Shown: positions 44,332 through 56,291 of the stretch, piece by piece | Position numbering within the stretch: position 1 is the first letter of the stretch | Layout of the letters: every line of letters starts with the position of its first letter | NCBI RefSeq assembly: GCF_037975245.1 | Contig: NC_092579.1 | Span: 7,842,001 to 7,906,000 of the forward strand | Source of the DNA: Apostichopus japonicus | Taxonomy: Eukaryota > Echinodermata > Holothuroidea > Aspidochirotida > Stichopodidae | DNA length: 64,000 bases | Reading direction: 5' to 3' | Made by a program: the position numbers and the translations under genes | The notes under the pieces: model-generated | What the model was told of the DNA's origin: nothing | Databases searched by the model: none | Seen by the model: the letters and a program-made list of their open reading frames with translations, nothing else

Positions 44332-45239
44332 CGAAAGGGCAGTTATATGTACAATGAAATGTAATAGAACTGTCCTTGTAATTATTTCAAAATATACAAA
44401 AAACAACGTACCGGTACTTACAAACTCAGGGCTTAAGCTAACGCCCCAGAGGTACCTCCTTTTGGTAAGGTCTGGTCGGTGGTGTTGGAGTCGGTCCGGT
44501 CGCTAGTTACGAGATGGGATGGTGGCTGGTGCTGTTAAGCAGTTTTCCACAGGTAATGAGTTATGCAAGTTCAGGTAGAGCGGATTAAAGACCTCCTGAA
44601 TTACGATAGAGACGTCGGTGCTGGACAGAGTTACATGAAACATAATAGCATTGTGACAAGATATAAATGCAGGCAGGTTCTAATGTTAAGGCAAGCAGAA
44701 ATGTTTGAGACATCAGCAACCGAGGATCAGAGAGGCTGCGCCACGGGAACGGGAACCAGAGCCACATGGAACTGTCCGTTATATAGGGATGAATTGAGTT
44801 CAGCCAACTGTAGCATCTAGGTAATCAGCATGGCGTAGCTTGACAATAAAGGAACCCAGACCAGCCACATACTTAGCATGGTAAACACGGTAAACGCAGA
44901 CAAAAGGAAACTGACTCTGTTCATTAAACAACATATACAGTACTGTATACTGACCACTGGAAGACTGCTTTGGCGGTAGGGGTGGGGGATGGGGATGGGA
45001 GCAGTAGAGGAGAAGAAGATGGTTATGTTAATAGAAATCCCCCATTCTCCCTTTCAAACATATTATATTTGAAACATTTCGCTCCGTAAAAGGGTGACGT
45101 GAGGCACAGAATTAATTTTAAATCTATTATAGAAGTTAAACAAAACCCTTCTACCAGTCCAGGTAGTATTTTGAGTTTTTTAAGGTTACGATTTTTGAGA
45201 AATAACTCTCTCTAGAGCTGAAGTTTTTGAATTTAAGTG
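44332..45239. other. Intergenic, nothing recognised
   Basis: No gene or repeat identified. The 85-codon frame at 44563-44820 has no known motif. Confidence 0.35.
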
Positions 45240-45738
45240 ACTGGACCGAGCTAGCCTTTATATACCGCTGCCCGTATTGTGAAAAGGAAGGGAAGAAAAT
45301 GCCGAACCACTCCACTTCTGAAGGAACTTCATTGGCTCCCTATCAGCTACAGAATTCAGTATAAACTACTTCTTCTCACCTTTTGTGCTCATCATCTGGA
45401 ACAGCCTGTGTACCTGTTGCAAATTCTCTTGCCATATATTCCAACTCGCACACTTTGTTCCTCCAACAAACTGTATTTAACTGTTCCTAAACCAAACTTG
45501 AAGACCTATGGTTATAGAAGCTTCGAATACTCTGGCTCTTATCTCTGGAACAAGTTACCAGATCACATTCGAACTTGCTCTAAACTTTCTACATTCAAAA
45601 GTTTACTTAAGACCCATCTTTTCACTTGTTTTTTTGTAAATTAATCTACTTTCTCTGTAAAGCGCCTTGAGCAGTGACTTTTTTTTTTACTGATTTGGTG
45701 CTATATAAGTCTCATTTATTATGATTATTATTATATGA
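45240..45738 (+). mobile_element. L2/CR1-type LINE 3' fragment with tail
   Basis: Open for 121 codons (45279-45644): TPLLKELHWLPISYRIQYKLLLLTF, YIPTRTLCSS, TYGYRSFEYSGSYLWNKLPDHIR and FKSLLKTHLF. This is the highly conserved C-terminal region of L2/CR1-group ORF2. The 3' UTR has AAGCGCCTTGAGCAGTGA and GGTGCTATATAAGTCTCATTTATTA, then an (ATT)n-type tail to about 45738. 5'-truncated; the surviving part is intact, so it may be fairly young. Confidence 0.88.
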
Positions 45739-47067
45739 TGCTAGTTCCATAGATGCTGCAACAACTAAAACTGACCTGACGTTTTATGGCCTGAACTACT
45801 GTTAACATGTTTTTACAATGTAGTAAAATTCCTGAAGGACAATTGATGCTGAATTCAAGTTGCTCTGTTGTTAACTATGAAGTTAATAAACCTTGTTTCG
45901 GTCTATTTATTAGAATATATAAAACAATAGATTGTCATTTAACATTTAGGTCTGCACTCTGGAGCAGATGTCATCGTCAATTTAGCATTGAAAGTGCATA
46001 CATTCCAGAACTTTGAAATTTTTCTCTTAAGCTGAGTATCTTAAAAATTTAGAATATCTAAGTTATTAGAGACATCTCACTAGCAACATTATGGTACATA
46101 CTAGCATTAAAATGTGGCTTTTTGATGTATCAAGACTGAAATCATGCTGTAAAAATCATCTTTTAAAATCAGTTTATGTTGGGCTAGAAATGTGATTAAT
46201 ATTTATTTTTGAGGTGAAGCTAATTCTCTCTTTACTATGAAGTATATATATTGTATTAAAATATTAAATTAAATTTGGTAAATTTCCTTCTATTTTGTAT
46301 GATAGCTTAATTTTTTTTTTTTACAAGTGTTGACTCTAGATATACAGTTAATATGTAATGTACCACATGTACGGTACCTCTGTACAATAGTTTGTGCCAA
46401 TCCAAAGTAATTAAGTTCAGTATTAAAAGTTCATGGTTCCCATGTGTACTGTATGATAAGGACCTTCCCATATGGCAATACAGACATCATTTCCTGTATA
46501 TGTCAGACTTTAATCAGAGACCATCCTTATTAGGAGTTTTGTCCCAGTTGAGCTGTTTATGTAGTACAGGTAGTTATCTGACCCTTTAACAGATTTCAAT
46601 GCTATCAAAATCTTTATGTGTTCTGTGAATATAGAAAACTCACCTTGCACAGTATGTACAGTATGAATATAGTACCACATGGGTTGTGTGTGCTTCCAAC
46701 TTTTCAAGGGTACAAATTTTATTCATGTTTAACTGACTGTCCATCGGCTAGACTAATAATGACAGTGTCAGCACTAAGATCCTGGGATGGAATTTTGAAG
46801 GTGGGGGTGGGGGGGGGGGTGCAACTTGGGTAAATTCCAAGAATATATGAAGAGGGGGAAAAAGTTGGGTTTTGCAGCAGTAATTTTTAAATAGATACTT
46901 TTGTACTTCAGTTTGTTTCCTTCTGGCTATTTCTCTATCCACTATCAGTACACCGCCATGCATAGGCCTATATACTGTACCTCCTACACTTTTCTTCGTT
47001 GACTTTCTCCTGTTCTTCTATAGACTTACTCATGACTGTATGCAGGATGGCTTTTCATATTCATTCC
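45739..47067. other. Intergenic, nothing recognised
   Basis: Contains a weak, old match to 26162-26560 (see there), a T12 tract near 46311-46322 and a G-rich tract at 46800-46820. No gene found. Confidence 0.35.
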
Positions 47068-47075
47068 GTTTCAGA

Positions 47076-47513
47076 CATAGGCGTAGGAGCCCATTTTTTT
47101 TTGGGGGGGGGGGCTGTAACGACTTGCCTGAAAATATAACCAAACTTTTTCGTGCGCTCGATGTGCGTCCAACATATTAATGTGCATATCATATAGGCAT
47201 TCACCTGTTATTACATCACATGCCAATAACATACAATTATTTTCCGTGTTATTACCCTTCCATGTTGGTTATAATTATTGGGGAAGTCGTTACAACAATA
47301 ATGATAATAATAATATCAGTTTAACCCTTGAAAAACACATTGCAAATTATTCTTCTATCAGTAGGTGCCCGAAAAATTCTCAGCATATTGCCCAAATTTT
47401 CACCAACAAATTTGACACACACACTGCAAATTATTCTTCTTTCAGTAGGTGCCCGAAAAATTCTCAGCATATTGCCCGAATTTTCACCAAAAAAATTGCC
47501 TCCTACGCCTATG
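47076..47513 (+). mobile_element. hAT-like MITE (CATAGGCGTAGGAG family), copy 2
   Basis: 438 bp, ends CATAGGCGTAGGAG...CTCCTACGCCTATG, perfect 8-bp target duplication GTTTCAGA (47068-47075 and 47514-47521). Two internal units of the roughly 83-bp repeat. Subterminal GTAACGACTTGCC and its complement, TGGGGAAGTCGTTAC, form a second inverted pair. Confidence 0.93.
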
Positions 47514-47521
47514 GTTTCAGA

Positions 47522-47899
47522 CCATGTCTGTTAACAAAAAATGTTTGGGTGTGTTAAACGTTTACACTTGATCCTCAAGAAAGTTAATGGTGCGGTAGGT
47601 GTGCTAAAAGTTCCCACTTGTCGAGATATTTTAAGTGTTCTTTTTGCTTATGCATGGTGTGAGTTTTGACTTGTTCTCTGGGTGGTAGGGTACTTAGTAC
47701 AGCTACAGTATGCATTGGTAATGCTGAAGGGCAAGCACCATCAGTAGCTGGGTTGATAATTGAATCCTTGTGATATGTATGAACAGTCCACAAATTTGTC
47801 AATTCGGAAAATTAACAGCAGCTATTATGTTTCAAGATTTTCTGCGAGATAATAATCACATGTAGACAATTGAACAAAGAAAAGACCTATTGAAGCATG
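47522..47899. other. Intergenic, nothing recognised
   Basis: No gene or repeat identified. Confidence 0.35.
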
Positions 47900-47907
47900 G
47901 TGGGAGC

Positions 47908-48945
47908 CATAGGCGTAGGAGCCTCATTTGATTTGGGGGGGCTGTAACGACTTGCCCGAAAAATATATCCAAAATTTTTCGCGCGCTCCGCGCGCATTCC
48001 ACATGTTCATGTTCATGTGCATATCATATAGGTATTCTTCCGTTATTACATCACATGCCAATGACGTACAATCATTTTCCGTGTTATTACCCTTCCATAT
48101 TGGTCAGAATTATTGGGGAAGTTGTTACAACAATAATGATAATAATAATAATATATGTTTAACCATTGAAAAATACATTGCAAATTCTTCTTCTTTCAGT
48201 AGGTGCCAGTGGCGGAGCTAGGGGTATTGGTCAGGGGGTAGAGAATGGTCTGTAGGGGCGCTTTCGACACTATCTAAGCGGAGCGCCACCACAGGTTGGT
48301 TTTTTTTGAGTAAAGATACTCCCTAGATCGCCGGAAAGGACCCTTTCCAGGCCTTGCTAATTTACAGATAAACGAAGAATAAGTAGGTGTCATCGCCAAT
48401 TTTGTCAGAAAATTGCACCAACAAAATGTGACAAATGTCAATAGGTATTTGAGAGCGCAATAAAAAAGTCAATAATCGCGAATAAGTAAAATAAGTAAAA
48501 AAGTGGTAAAAAAGCTGAAAAGGGCGTCAGCAGTCCATTTTAGTCCGTCAGGGGGTCATCCGCCCTCTCTGACTGTATGGACGCTCCGCCACTGGTAGGT
48601 GCCCCAAAAATTCTCAGCATATTGCCCAGATTTTCACCAAAAAACTTGAAAAACACACTGCAAATTATTATTCTTTCAGTAGGTGCCCGAAAAAATTCTC
48701 AGCATATTGCCCGAATTTTCACCAAAAAATTTGAAAACTATTGCAAATTATTATTCTTTCAATGGATGCCCGAAAATTTCTCAGCATATTGCCGAAGTTT
48801 CACCAAAAAAAAAATGAAAAACACACTGCAAATTATTATTCTTCCAGTAGGTGCCCGAAAAATTCTCAGAATATTGCCCGAATTTTCACCAAAAAATATG
48901 GTTGGGGGCTGCAACCCCCCAGCCCCCCCGCCTTCTACGCCTATG
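47908..48945 (+). mobile_element. hAT-like MITE (CATAGGCGTAGGAG family), copy 3, expanded and with nested insert
   Basis: Ends CATAGGCGTAGGAG and TTCTACGCCTATG with perfect 8-bp target duplication GTGGGAGC (47900-47907 and 48946-48953). Compared with copies 1 and 2 it holds about five units of the internal roughly 83-bp repeat and is interrupted by a different hAT-like element at 48207-48594. Confidence 0.92.
48207..48594. mobile_element. Nested hAT-like MITE (CAGTGGCGGAGC ends)
   Basis: 388 bp, perfect 12-bp inverted ends CAGTGGCGGAGC and complement, perfect 8-bp target duplication GTAGGTGC (48199-48206 and 48595-48602). It is inserted in an internal repeat unit of the host MITE, so it is the younger of the two. 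No coding capacity. Holds a block shared with elements at 56 kb and 57 kb (48264-48299). Confidence 0.95.
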
Positions 48946-48953
48946 GTGGGAGC

Positions 48954-49456
48954 TGATTTTTTTTTTTTTACAGCATGAAAGAATATTGCACCCTAGATTT
49001 TCATTCAATGAATGCAATAGCACGTGATCACACTAGCAAGCCTCATGAAACAAGCGCCTGTAGTTTGCACTCGATAAATAACCCCAGCTCTATGATGTGC
49101 AGTACTTTAGTACTTTGGTATTATAGTCTTGGTATTATAGTCTTGTCATGCCAACTCATTCTGTCATCAACGACTGTAAAAGTCCTTCCAATATCAGTGG
49201 AATTTATTTATTATTCAATCAGCTAGTTTACTAAGAGGTGCTGACAACTTCCTGATTGTCATGAGACTTACAGTGATATAGCAGTGTTTAAAGTAGGCTT
49301 GCCCAATTGTACAGTTGAAGTGAAAAACAGCAACTTTAATTTAAGGTGTTTAAGTGTGCTGTATGCCCAATGTATCATTTGGCAGCCCCCCCCCCCTTTC
49401 CCACTTAACATGAATATATGTGTATGGGTGTACTGTATGTGTGTGCATGTATGTGT
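48954..49456. other. Intergenic, nothing recognised
   Basis: T12 tract at 48958-48970 and C12 at 49386-49398. No gene found. Confidence 0.35.
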
Positions 49457-49920
49457 GTATCTATCAGAGTTGTCAACAAGTCCCTAGCTGCAAGTCTCAA
49501 GTCAAGTCTCAAGTCTTTACCAGCAAGTCTCAAGTCAAGTCTCAAGTCACCTTGAAAATTTTGAGCGAGTCTCAAGTCAAGTCTCAAGTCTTTGGAGGTC
49601 GAGTCTCGAGTCAAGTCTCAAGTCCCTATGAGTAAGTCCCAAGTCAAGTCTCAAGTCTTTGAAGTTTGAATACAATGATGCAGGCTACGAATAATGTAAC
49701 AGTGTTCCAGGAATTATGTGGTATAAATTAAACAGCCGAATAGCAAAACCGGGGCACACGCCACGGAACAAATTACCTCAAAATTTGCTAGCCACTGTTT
49801 TATTGAAAAAGGCCAACTTTCAGCCAAACAGCAGCCCTGGATGGAATATTCAACCAAGCCAATGGTAGTTATGGTAACGCCTGTAGTCGTCGTTGGGCGC
49901 TCGTAATTCGAGCGTACACG

Positions 49921-51177
49921 CAGGGCCGTCTTAACGCATGGGCCCACTGGGCCCTGGCCCAGGGCCCCGCGATGTCAGGGGCCCCTCAATCACAGTAACC
50001 CCGTGTCTTAATCTGGGAGGAAAACTTATTGAATAGGCCATTATGTCTGATTGAATTCGATACTTGACAACTTGTGACGAGAGTTGGTGAAACACTTGAG
50101 AGTTTGACATTAAATATTCAAATCTGAGTTGGCAACCCTGGAATATACAATGCCCCGAAGGCTTACACAGAGAAACTGTTACTCCGTAACTATAAGAAAG
50201 AGGAAATTGCCTCAGCCACGAAAGGCATAAAATTTGAAAACCGTGGGCAATACCTCACTACCAAACCTAAACAAAAGTAACCACCATTTGTGTTCAAGCT
50301 CACCTTTACACCCCATATCAAAACCACGCATTTGAAAAAACACTTTAGAAGCATTGGCACTTAATCTCGCAACACGCAACAATTATCCAAACTGTTTCCA
50401 AAAGAACCAATTCTAGCCTACAATAGGGCCCAAAATCTCAAAGATTTACTTGTTAACTCAAGGTTTCGTACTAACGAAGAATCAGCTGACTCTCAAGGTT
50501 CACACAAAGCTCTTTTAGATGCTCTTATAGCTGCACCATGAGTCCATAAAAACTTGTGCACAGAAAATAGATGCATTTTGAGAATGAGACGCCCAGGCCG
50601 AATATAAAATATTCAAAGGCTACTACTGATGAAGCTCCTCCTATGAAGTTTGAAAGCAGAAACCGGTCTAGTTGGTCATAAGAACCTACGCTATAGTCTC
50701 TCCTACTATTAACAGTACACTCAATTCACCTAATAGGTGCAATTATGTTTCACCATGAGGAGCATGCTATAAGTTCATGTTCCTTGGGCCCTCCCTTAAA
50801 AATACTTCATGTTCTTGGCGACTACGTTGCGTTAGATAGTGTAAAACCGCCTACACCTCCCTCTCAGTTGAAAGACTCAACACAAGGGTGTTACAAATGG
50901 TAATTAAGTCCAGTATTGTTAGGGATGGGATGGAGGGCAACTGGAAGATTCCTCTTCTATAATGTATTTCATATTTTAGATATATCACGTATGTTATTCA
51001 GCTAAAGTTTTATGCTTTATGCGCGACATAGGGAGGGGTGGTAAATGCAGGCTTGTCTATGCTTGAGCGATTGTCAAGGATGTCAATTTTTCACGCAACT
51101 TTTTTCGAACTCACTTGATTGATGGGCCCCGCTCCATTGCCGGGCCCAGGGCCCGGTGATCACTTAAGACGGCCCTG
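49921..51177. mobile_element. Nested hAT-like element (CAGGGCCGTCTTAA ends)
   Basis: 1257 bp, perfect 14-bp inverted ends CAGGGCCGTCTTAA and complement, perfect 8-bp target duplication CGTACACG (49913-49920 and 51178-51185). GC-rich subterminal GGGCCC runs at both ends. The middle carries a Penelope-like coding relic (see 50140-50690) and no transposase. Confidence 0.95.
50140..50690 (+). mobile_element. Penelope-like coding relic inside the nested hAT element
   Basis: At 50287-50541 the + strand reads FVFKLTFTPHIKTTHLKKHF, a stop, then QLSKLFPKEPILAYNRAQNL followed by KDLLVNSRF. This matches the conserved linker before the GIY-YIG endonuclease of Penelope-like elements (FxxTYxPxxxxxxxxLKKHW...FPxPPxxAYRRxxNLxDLLVxSxL). 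An in-frame TAA and an early TGA make it non-functional. Limits are approximate. Confidence 0.6.
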
Positions 51178-51461
51178 CGTACACGAAACCATAATTATTT
51201 ATTATCGATATCAACTTATGAAGTTATTTAATGATTAGAAAATTGTGAAATACAAACAAGTCTCTAGTAGAAAAACCGAGTCTTTTGAAGGCAAGTCTCA
51301 AGTCAAGTCCAAAGTCTTTGCTAACTTTTTGGGCAAGTCTCAAGTCAAGTCCCAAGTCTCTGACAGCCGAGTCTCGAGTCGAGTCTCAAGTCCTAAAATT
51401 TGCGACTCGAGTAGGACTCGAGTCTGAGTCCCTGACTCGAGTCCCCAACTCTGGTATCTAT

Positions 51462-52864
51462 ACATGTATGTGTTATTGTTATTTATACATGTGTGCATGT
51501 ATGTATTTAATGTACACTCACATTTTTGCATGTACATACAACATCATGACACGAATTAGCCCATGAACCATAGGTTGCATCTTTCAGCTCTCTTGACCTC
51601 AACTTACTGAAACTTTATCTCTCCTGCAAACAGACTGGGATTGTTGAGTTTAGAAGAATTGATTTGTTCACACATTGCCATGTCTGCCTTGAACTGCCCA
51701 TCAGTTTGCCAGAAATATTGGTTGATACTACAGTATAATTACACATGTTTACAACATGTACAGTTCATAGAGCCATCTCCATTATAGCTATTAATCTGCT
51801 GCAGGTTTTAGTTACACATATTTTGCAGAGATGAGATTGTGGAGGTTCTAGGTAAAGATAATTGATATGAATTCTCTTCTTCTTCCCAAACGTATTTTTT
51901 AACTAATGCGTAAGTTTGACAGATTTGCACTGTACAAATCTCTAAACCATTCGCATTATCAAGTTTATTGTTATTATTATTGTGACCATATAGTATGCAG
52001 ATCGAAGAATATGTGCACTGCACCAAACCTGATAGTGATTTGGCTAATAGCTGCATGTGTGATGAGTTGCATAATAGAGGGATAGGCAGCTCAACTAAGG
52101 TGCAAAAAGATGGGACTGATCACTCAGTTAACAAACTAGAAAAAACCTGTCGTTCATCACAAACAGCAGGTTTACGTATGCAACCTATAACAGCTAAGGG
52201 ACACTTTCGCGGCATGTGTACAGACACATGAGTATGTATGAACGTCAGTACGTATGTTTATGTAAACTTTTATGCATGTAGTACTATAGTTTTACTGTAT
52301 CGTACCATATATGGATGCAGATTTCCTTGTTAATTAAGTTTGGTTAACAAGTGCAGCATTTAAATCCCTTTGTTCTTTGCAAGGGTTTATCTTCACGATG
52401 TGAAGAAAGCAATTTATTTTTCAAAAACATTATTTATTAACAAAAGTTGGGGGAGTAAAGGAAGATCTGCAGAATATTTCCAGAGATTTCAAGGATCTAA
52501 ATCAGAACAACCACAAAATATCTCCAATAATATAACATCTCATTATAAAATGCAATATGGATACCAGCTGTAGTTAAACAGTGTATTAGGGACGGAAAAA
52601 GGGGCCTGCCTGGGACACAGTTCAATACATTGACCTCCCATCCCCTCCTATCTTGAGGAATCTTGAGTGAAGTCATATAAATGCATGGAAACATAGTGTA
52701 TTTAGAATTTTATTTTTATTTATTATAAGACTGGCCTGATGTACAGTACTACTGTTAGGGGTTGTATATTTGCCCATCATTAATTGTTTCCTTCCTTTTT
52801 ATGTATGGTACCCATAAGCTGTACCTACTGTGCATTAGCTCCCATAACATGTGTCGATCATCAT
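51462..52864. other. Intergenic, nothing recognised
   Basis: No gene or repeat identified. Open frames of 65-88 codons lack known motifs. Confidence 0.35.
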
Positions 52865-52868
52865 TTAA

Positions 52869-53227
52869 AGGCATTGAAGACTCGCCCCAAACCACTTGCC
52901 GCCCTCTGAAAAAGTTAACTTTCCGTTGTTTGCAAGTGAAGTTTTGTTTGTGTCGCTACAAAATGCAGACAGAAATGAAACGTGATGCCTTAATTGTTAT
53001 CTGGACCTTAGATGTCCATCGCTGCTAATGTATGTACACTGTGCTATGGGTATTGACCGCAGCTGCTTGTAGTGACTGTACACTAGTGACTAATAACCGA
53101 CGGTAGCAAGCTGTGTGTGTATTTTCTGGGATCGATGGTGGTATCTAACACTTCTGTTACACCTCATTCGAAACTAGGTCAGATTACCGGCATCAGGGGT
53201 TTTTTTCTGGGCGAGTCTTCACTCCCT
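52869..53227 (+). mobile_element. TTAA-flanked MITE, copy 2
   Basis: 359 bp between TTAA sites (52865-52868 and 53228-53231), ends AGGCATTGAAGACTCG and CGAGTCTTCACTCCCT. Same family and orientation as 59847-60206, inverted to 26893-27237. Confidence 0.88.
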
Positions 53228-53231
53228 TTAA

Positions 53232-53834
53232 ACTGACTAGTTTAAGATGCATGCCAACAAATTTCTTTAAAAAAAATATATATTTCTGGTGGCAATGTTC
53301 CTGTCCTTTTATGATATTGTTGAAGAGTGCTTTTTGTATACATAATATATTTTGTATTCAAATGATACATTATTATGTTCATTTATTATGTATATTGTCA
53401 TTTTCTACTACAAAGATTTTGTGTTTATTTAAAAGGGAAAATAGAATTGCTGATGCGAAATACAATGTGTGTCTACAGATTTTCCTTGTCCTGTTTCCTC
53501 TGTCATTTTTTAACCTGGGGTATGTGGGAAAGGGGAGGGGGTAGGTTTTTACATGAAGGTGCTTCTTGAGGTACAGTATTTGACCTGTGTATTGAACATA
53601 CTGTACCTTCATTTTGGGAACTTCTCTTGGTATTGAATGCTAATACCTACCAGGGTTTGCTGTAGAAGTGAACTAATAAGCTCTCTTTATTGTCTATCAT
53701 CTACTCAGTAATGTTAAGTTTGAGAAAAGAGATTAAGACACTGTATGCTCTGCAGTTATTAATCTTTTGATGGTCCAACTCTGTGGGGTGCGGGTGGGAG
53801 GGAGGGACAAATCTCTTTACTGCCAATTGCCACA
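53232..53834. other. Intergenic, nothing recognised
   Basis: AT-rich. The 97-codon frame at 53251-53544 has no recognisable motif. Confidence 0.35.
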
Positions 53835-54163
<329 letters not shown>

Positions 54164-54849
54164 TTTGAAGAATGAAAGGTGTATTCTTTTTGAGCAATTG
54201 TTGTTCTGAAAAGTGTAAAGTGATGTGCAAGACTTTAGGAAGGAAAAATAACACAAACGAGGTGAAATCTAAATCGAATAATTGCTGGAGGGTTTTCGAA
54301 TTGATGCTGTGTAGTCAGTTTAATATATAGACAAAAACTGGCCTGTCATAGTTATGTTGACTCTGCAAATATTTCTCAGAGAATTGATGCTCTTATGTAC
54401 ATATGAACATAAAGTGACTATGTGCTGTGTTAGTTTTATGTTTCCTTTCTTCCTGTATCATTTCATATGTGGGTCATGGGTAGTATTAAATAAGCAATTT
54501 CACTTTCTTTATCTTTCTTCATTTCCTTTAATTAAGCAAAGTGATTGTAAGTTGGAACCTGGAAGCAAGAAAACCTTATTTTGTAAAAGTAGTTCATGTG
54601 GTAATATTGCATATAGACAATATGTATGCAGCTTCAGGGAATAATTGATCTGTTACTCATTTTTACACACTATTTGTACACAGTCAGGAATTATACTATA
54701 TATAAAAGAAACATTCAAAGCCTTCAGAATTTGCTACACAATATTCCAGCTGATCTCATAGATAACGAAACAAAAAAACCCTTGTTCAAATTCCATCAAG
54801 CATTTTACTTTCCACTCTAACAGTAGATATACTACAATTTCAATTACAT
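54164..54849. other. Intergenic, nothing recognised
   Basis: No gene or element identified. Confidence 0.35.
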
Positions 54850-54900
54850 ATATATATATATATATGATATATATATATATAATATATATATATATATTGT
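54850..54900. repeat. (AT)n microsatellite
   Basis: About 50 bp of interrupted AT dinucleotides next to the tRNA-like SINE head. Confidence 0.9.
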
Positions 54901-54939
54901 ATAATCGAAAATGTAATGAGAAGGAAAATCCAGAACAGT

Positions 54940-55020
54940 GAAAAAACTTCCTCCGCCGGGATTCGAACCTGGGTCTCCCGCTTTATATGCGGACACCCTA
55001 ACCACTAAGCTATGGACACT
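54940..55020 (-). mobile_element. tRNA-derived SINE head
   Basis: The minus strand reads a tRNA-like sequence with A box TAGCTTAGTGGTTAGG, anticodon-like arm TCCGC-ATATAAA-GCGGG and B box GGTTCGAATCCC. The acceptor ends do not pair and the anticodon loop gives AUA, so it is not a working tRNA. The + strand frame PPGFEPGSPAL is the familiar translation of such SINE heads. Body and tail probably continue to about 54900 on the minus side. Confidence 0.6.
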
Positions 55021-55881
55021 GATTGTATGTCCAGAGATTCCAAACTGGCATGCACGCTACAATATTGGGATTATTAGCCCGCTCCGTCATCTACATGGCT
55101 GGCTGGTGAATGGTGAATTCTCAATTTCACAGGTTGGCTAGGCAGGAAAAATCCAGTCTCAGATTTGCAAAGAATTGTTACAGCCAACAGTTACTGTAAT
55201 TCTCTTGCGTAAATTAAATAGATCTCCTTGAGTAGCATACTTCTTCAAAGCAATACCTCAAGTCCTCTACTTTGGTTCTTTATTCTCGAATTGAACAAGA
55301 CAGGTAACATTTGAACGCATTTGAATTAACAACATCCTGCAAAAAAGTTGCAAGCAACAAATGTCAATCGTATTTATCCGCAACGACTCGGCGTTATCAA
55401 TACTACTTTCACCCTTACTCAGCCCTGTTTAATGGGATTTAAGAGAAAAATAACCATGGTTTTATTTTCAACCTAATTCAGCTGCTGGTAAATGTGGTTT
55501 AAGCAAGAGATAGATGACCATTGCTCAATTATTCAGTTTTTAATAGACCGGAGGGTGTTACATTTGCAATAATAGAATATAGGCCTACATGTATTCGTTA
55601 GATTAATCGTCCACTTTGCAGTAAGGGTTGCAGTAGCAAAGACGTACCCCTCCAATGAATATGAACATCTGATTATATTTGACCTCCACGCACTACAATG
55701 ATAAGTGTTTTTATACAAATACAGTTATTAAGTTCCACTGTAAGCGTTTGTCACCTGTATGGAACAATACTAGTTAGAACTGTTTTGGTTACATATTTGC
55801 CTTAGTCTAGAGATCAAACATAATGCTATAGAACCAACTCGAAATTGTTTGTGATTACTAGCCAGATCTTGAAAGAGATAC
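55021..55881. other. Intergenic, nothing recognised
   Basis: No gene or repeat identified; may include SINE-flanking material up to about 55150. Confidence 0.35.
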
Positions 55882-55937
55882 TATGAACACATAGGCGTAC
55901 AAGGCGGGGGGGCAGGGGGGGCAGACTGCCCCCCCAA

Positions 55938-56078
55938 ATTTCCAGAGGACAAGAAATTCGGGCAAAAGTCCTGAAAAATTCGGGCAGCCTAAGAGGAGAA
56001 AAAAAAAATATATATTTTTTTCTCCTCGTAGGCTGCCCGAATATTTCAGGACTTTTGCCCGAATTTCTTGTCCTCTGG

Positions 56079-56082
<4 letters not shown>
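55938..56082. repeat. 145-bp hairpin inside the hAT-like element
   Basis: Arms of about 70 bp: ATTTCCAGAGGACAAG...AGGAGAAAA and its near-perfect complement, meeting in an A/T-rich centre near 56010. Only a few mismatches, so it would form a stable stem in DNA or RNA. Confidence 0.93.
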
Positions 56083-56113
<31 letters not shown>

Positions 56114-56291
56114 TGCAGTAGCTTGCCCGAATCTTTTTCAAATTTTTGCCCGACAATTCCATGATTTTCTTGATTTAGCATCTTGATGCCTGAATATTTC
56201 CGTGTAACACCACCGAAAGCGCAGTTCATCTGGGCTACCACGCCTTTTTGCACGATCAATTTTTTCTAACTAGTCAATTGTATACCTGGAC

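Larger units (their letters stand above)
49465..51453. mobile_element. hAT-like element (CAGAGTTG ends, AAGTCTCAAGTC arrays) with nested insert
   Basis: Ends CAGAGTTG and CAACTCTG, perfect 8-bp target duplication GTATCTAT (49457-49464 and 51454-51461). Each arm is an array of CAAGTCTCAAGT-type repeats (49490-49665 and 51290-51440), probable subterminal transposase-binding sites. Without its nested element (49921-51177 plus target duplication) it is about 724 bp. No coding capacity. Confidence 0.92.

Noticed and set aside
50625-50670. Hammerhead ribozyme at CTGATGAAGCTCC...GAAA
   Set aside because: Stem II pairs only if the conserved A of the core is used up, and no outer stems were seen.
54940-55020. 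Functional tRNA on the minus strand
   Set aside because: Acceptor arms do not pair and the anticodon would be AUA; better explained as a SINE head.
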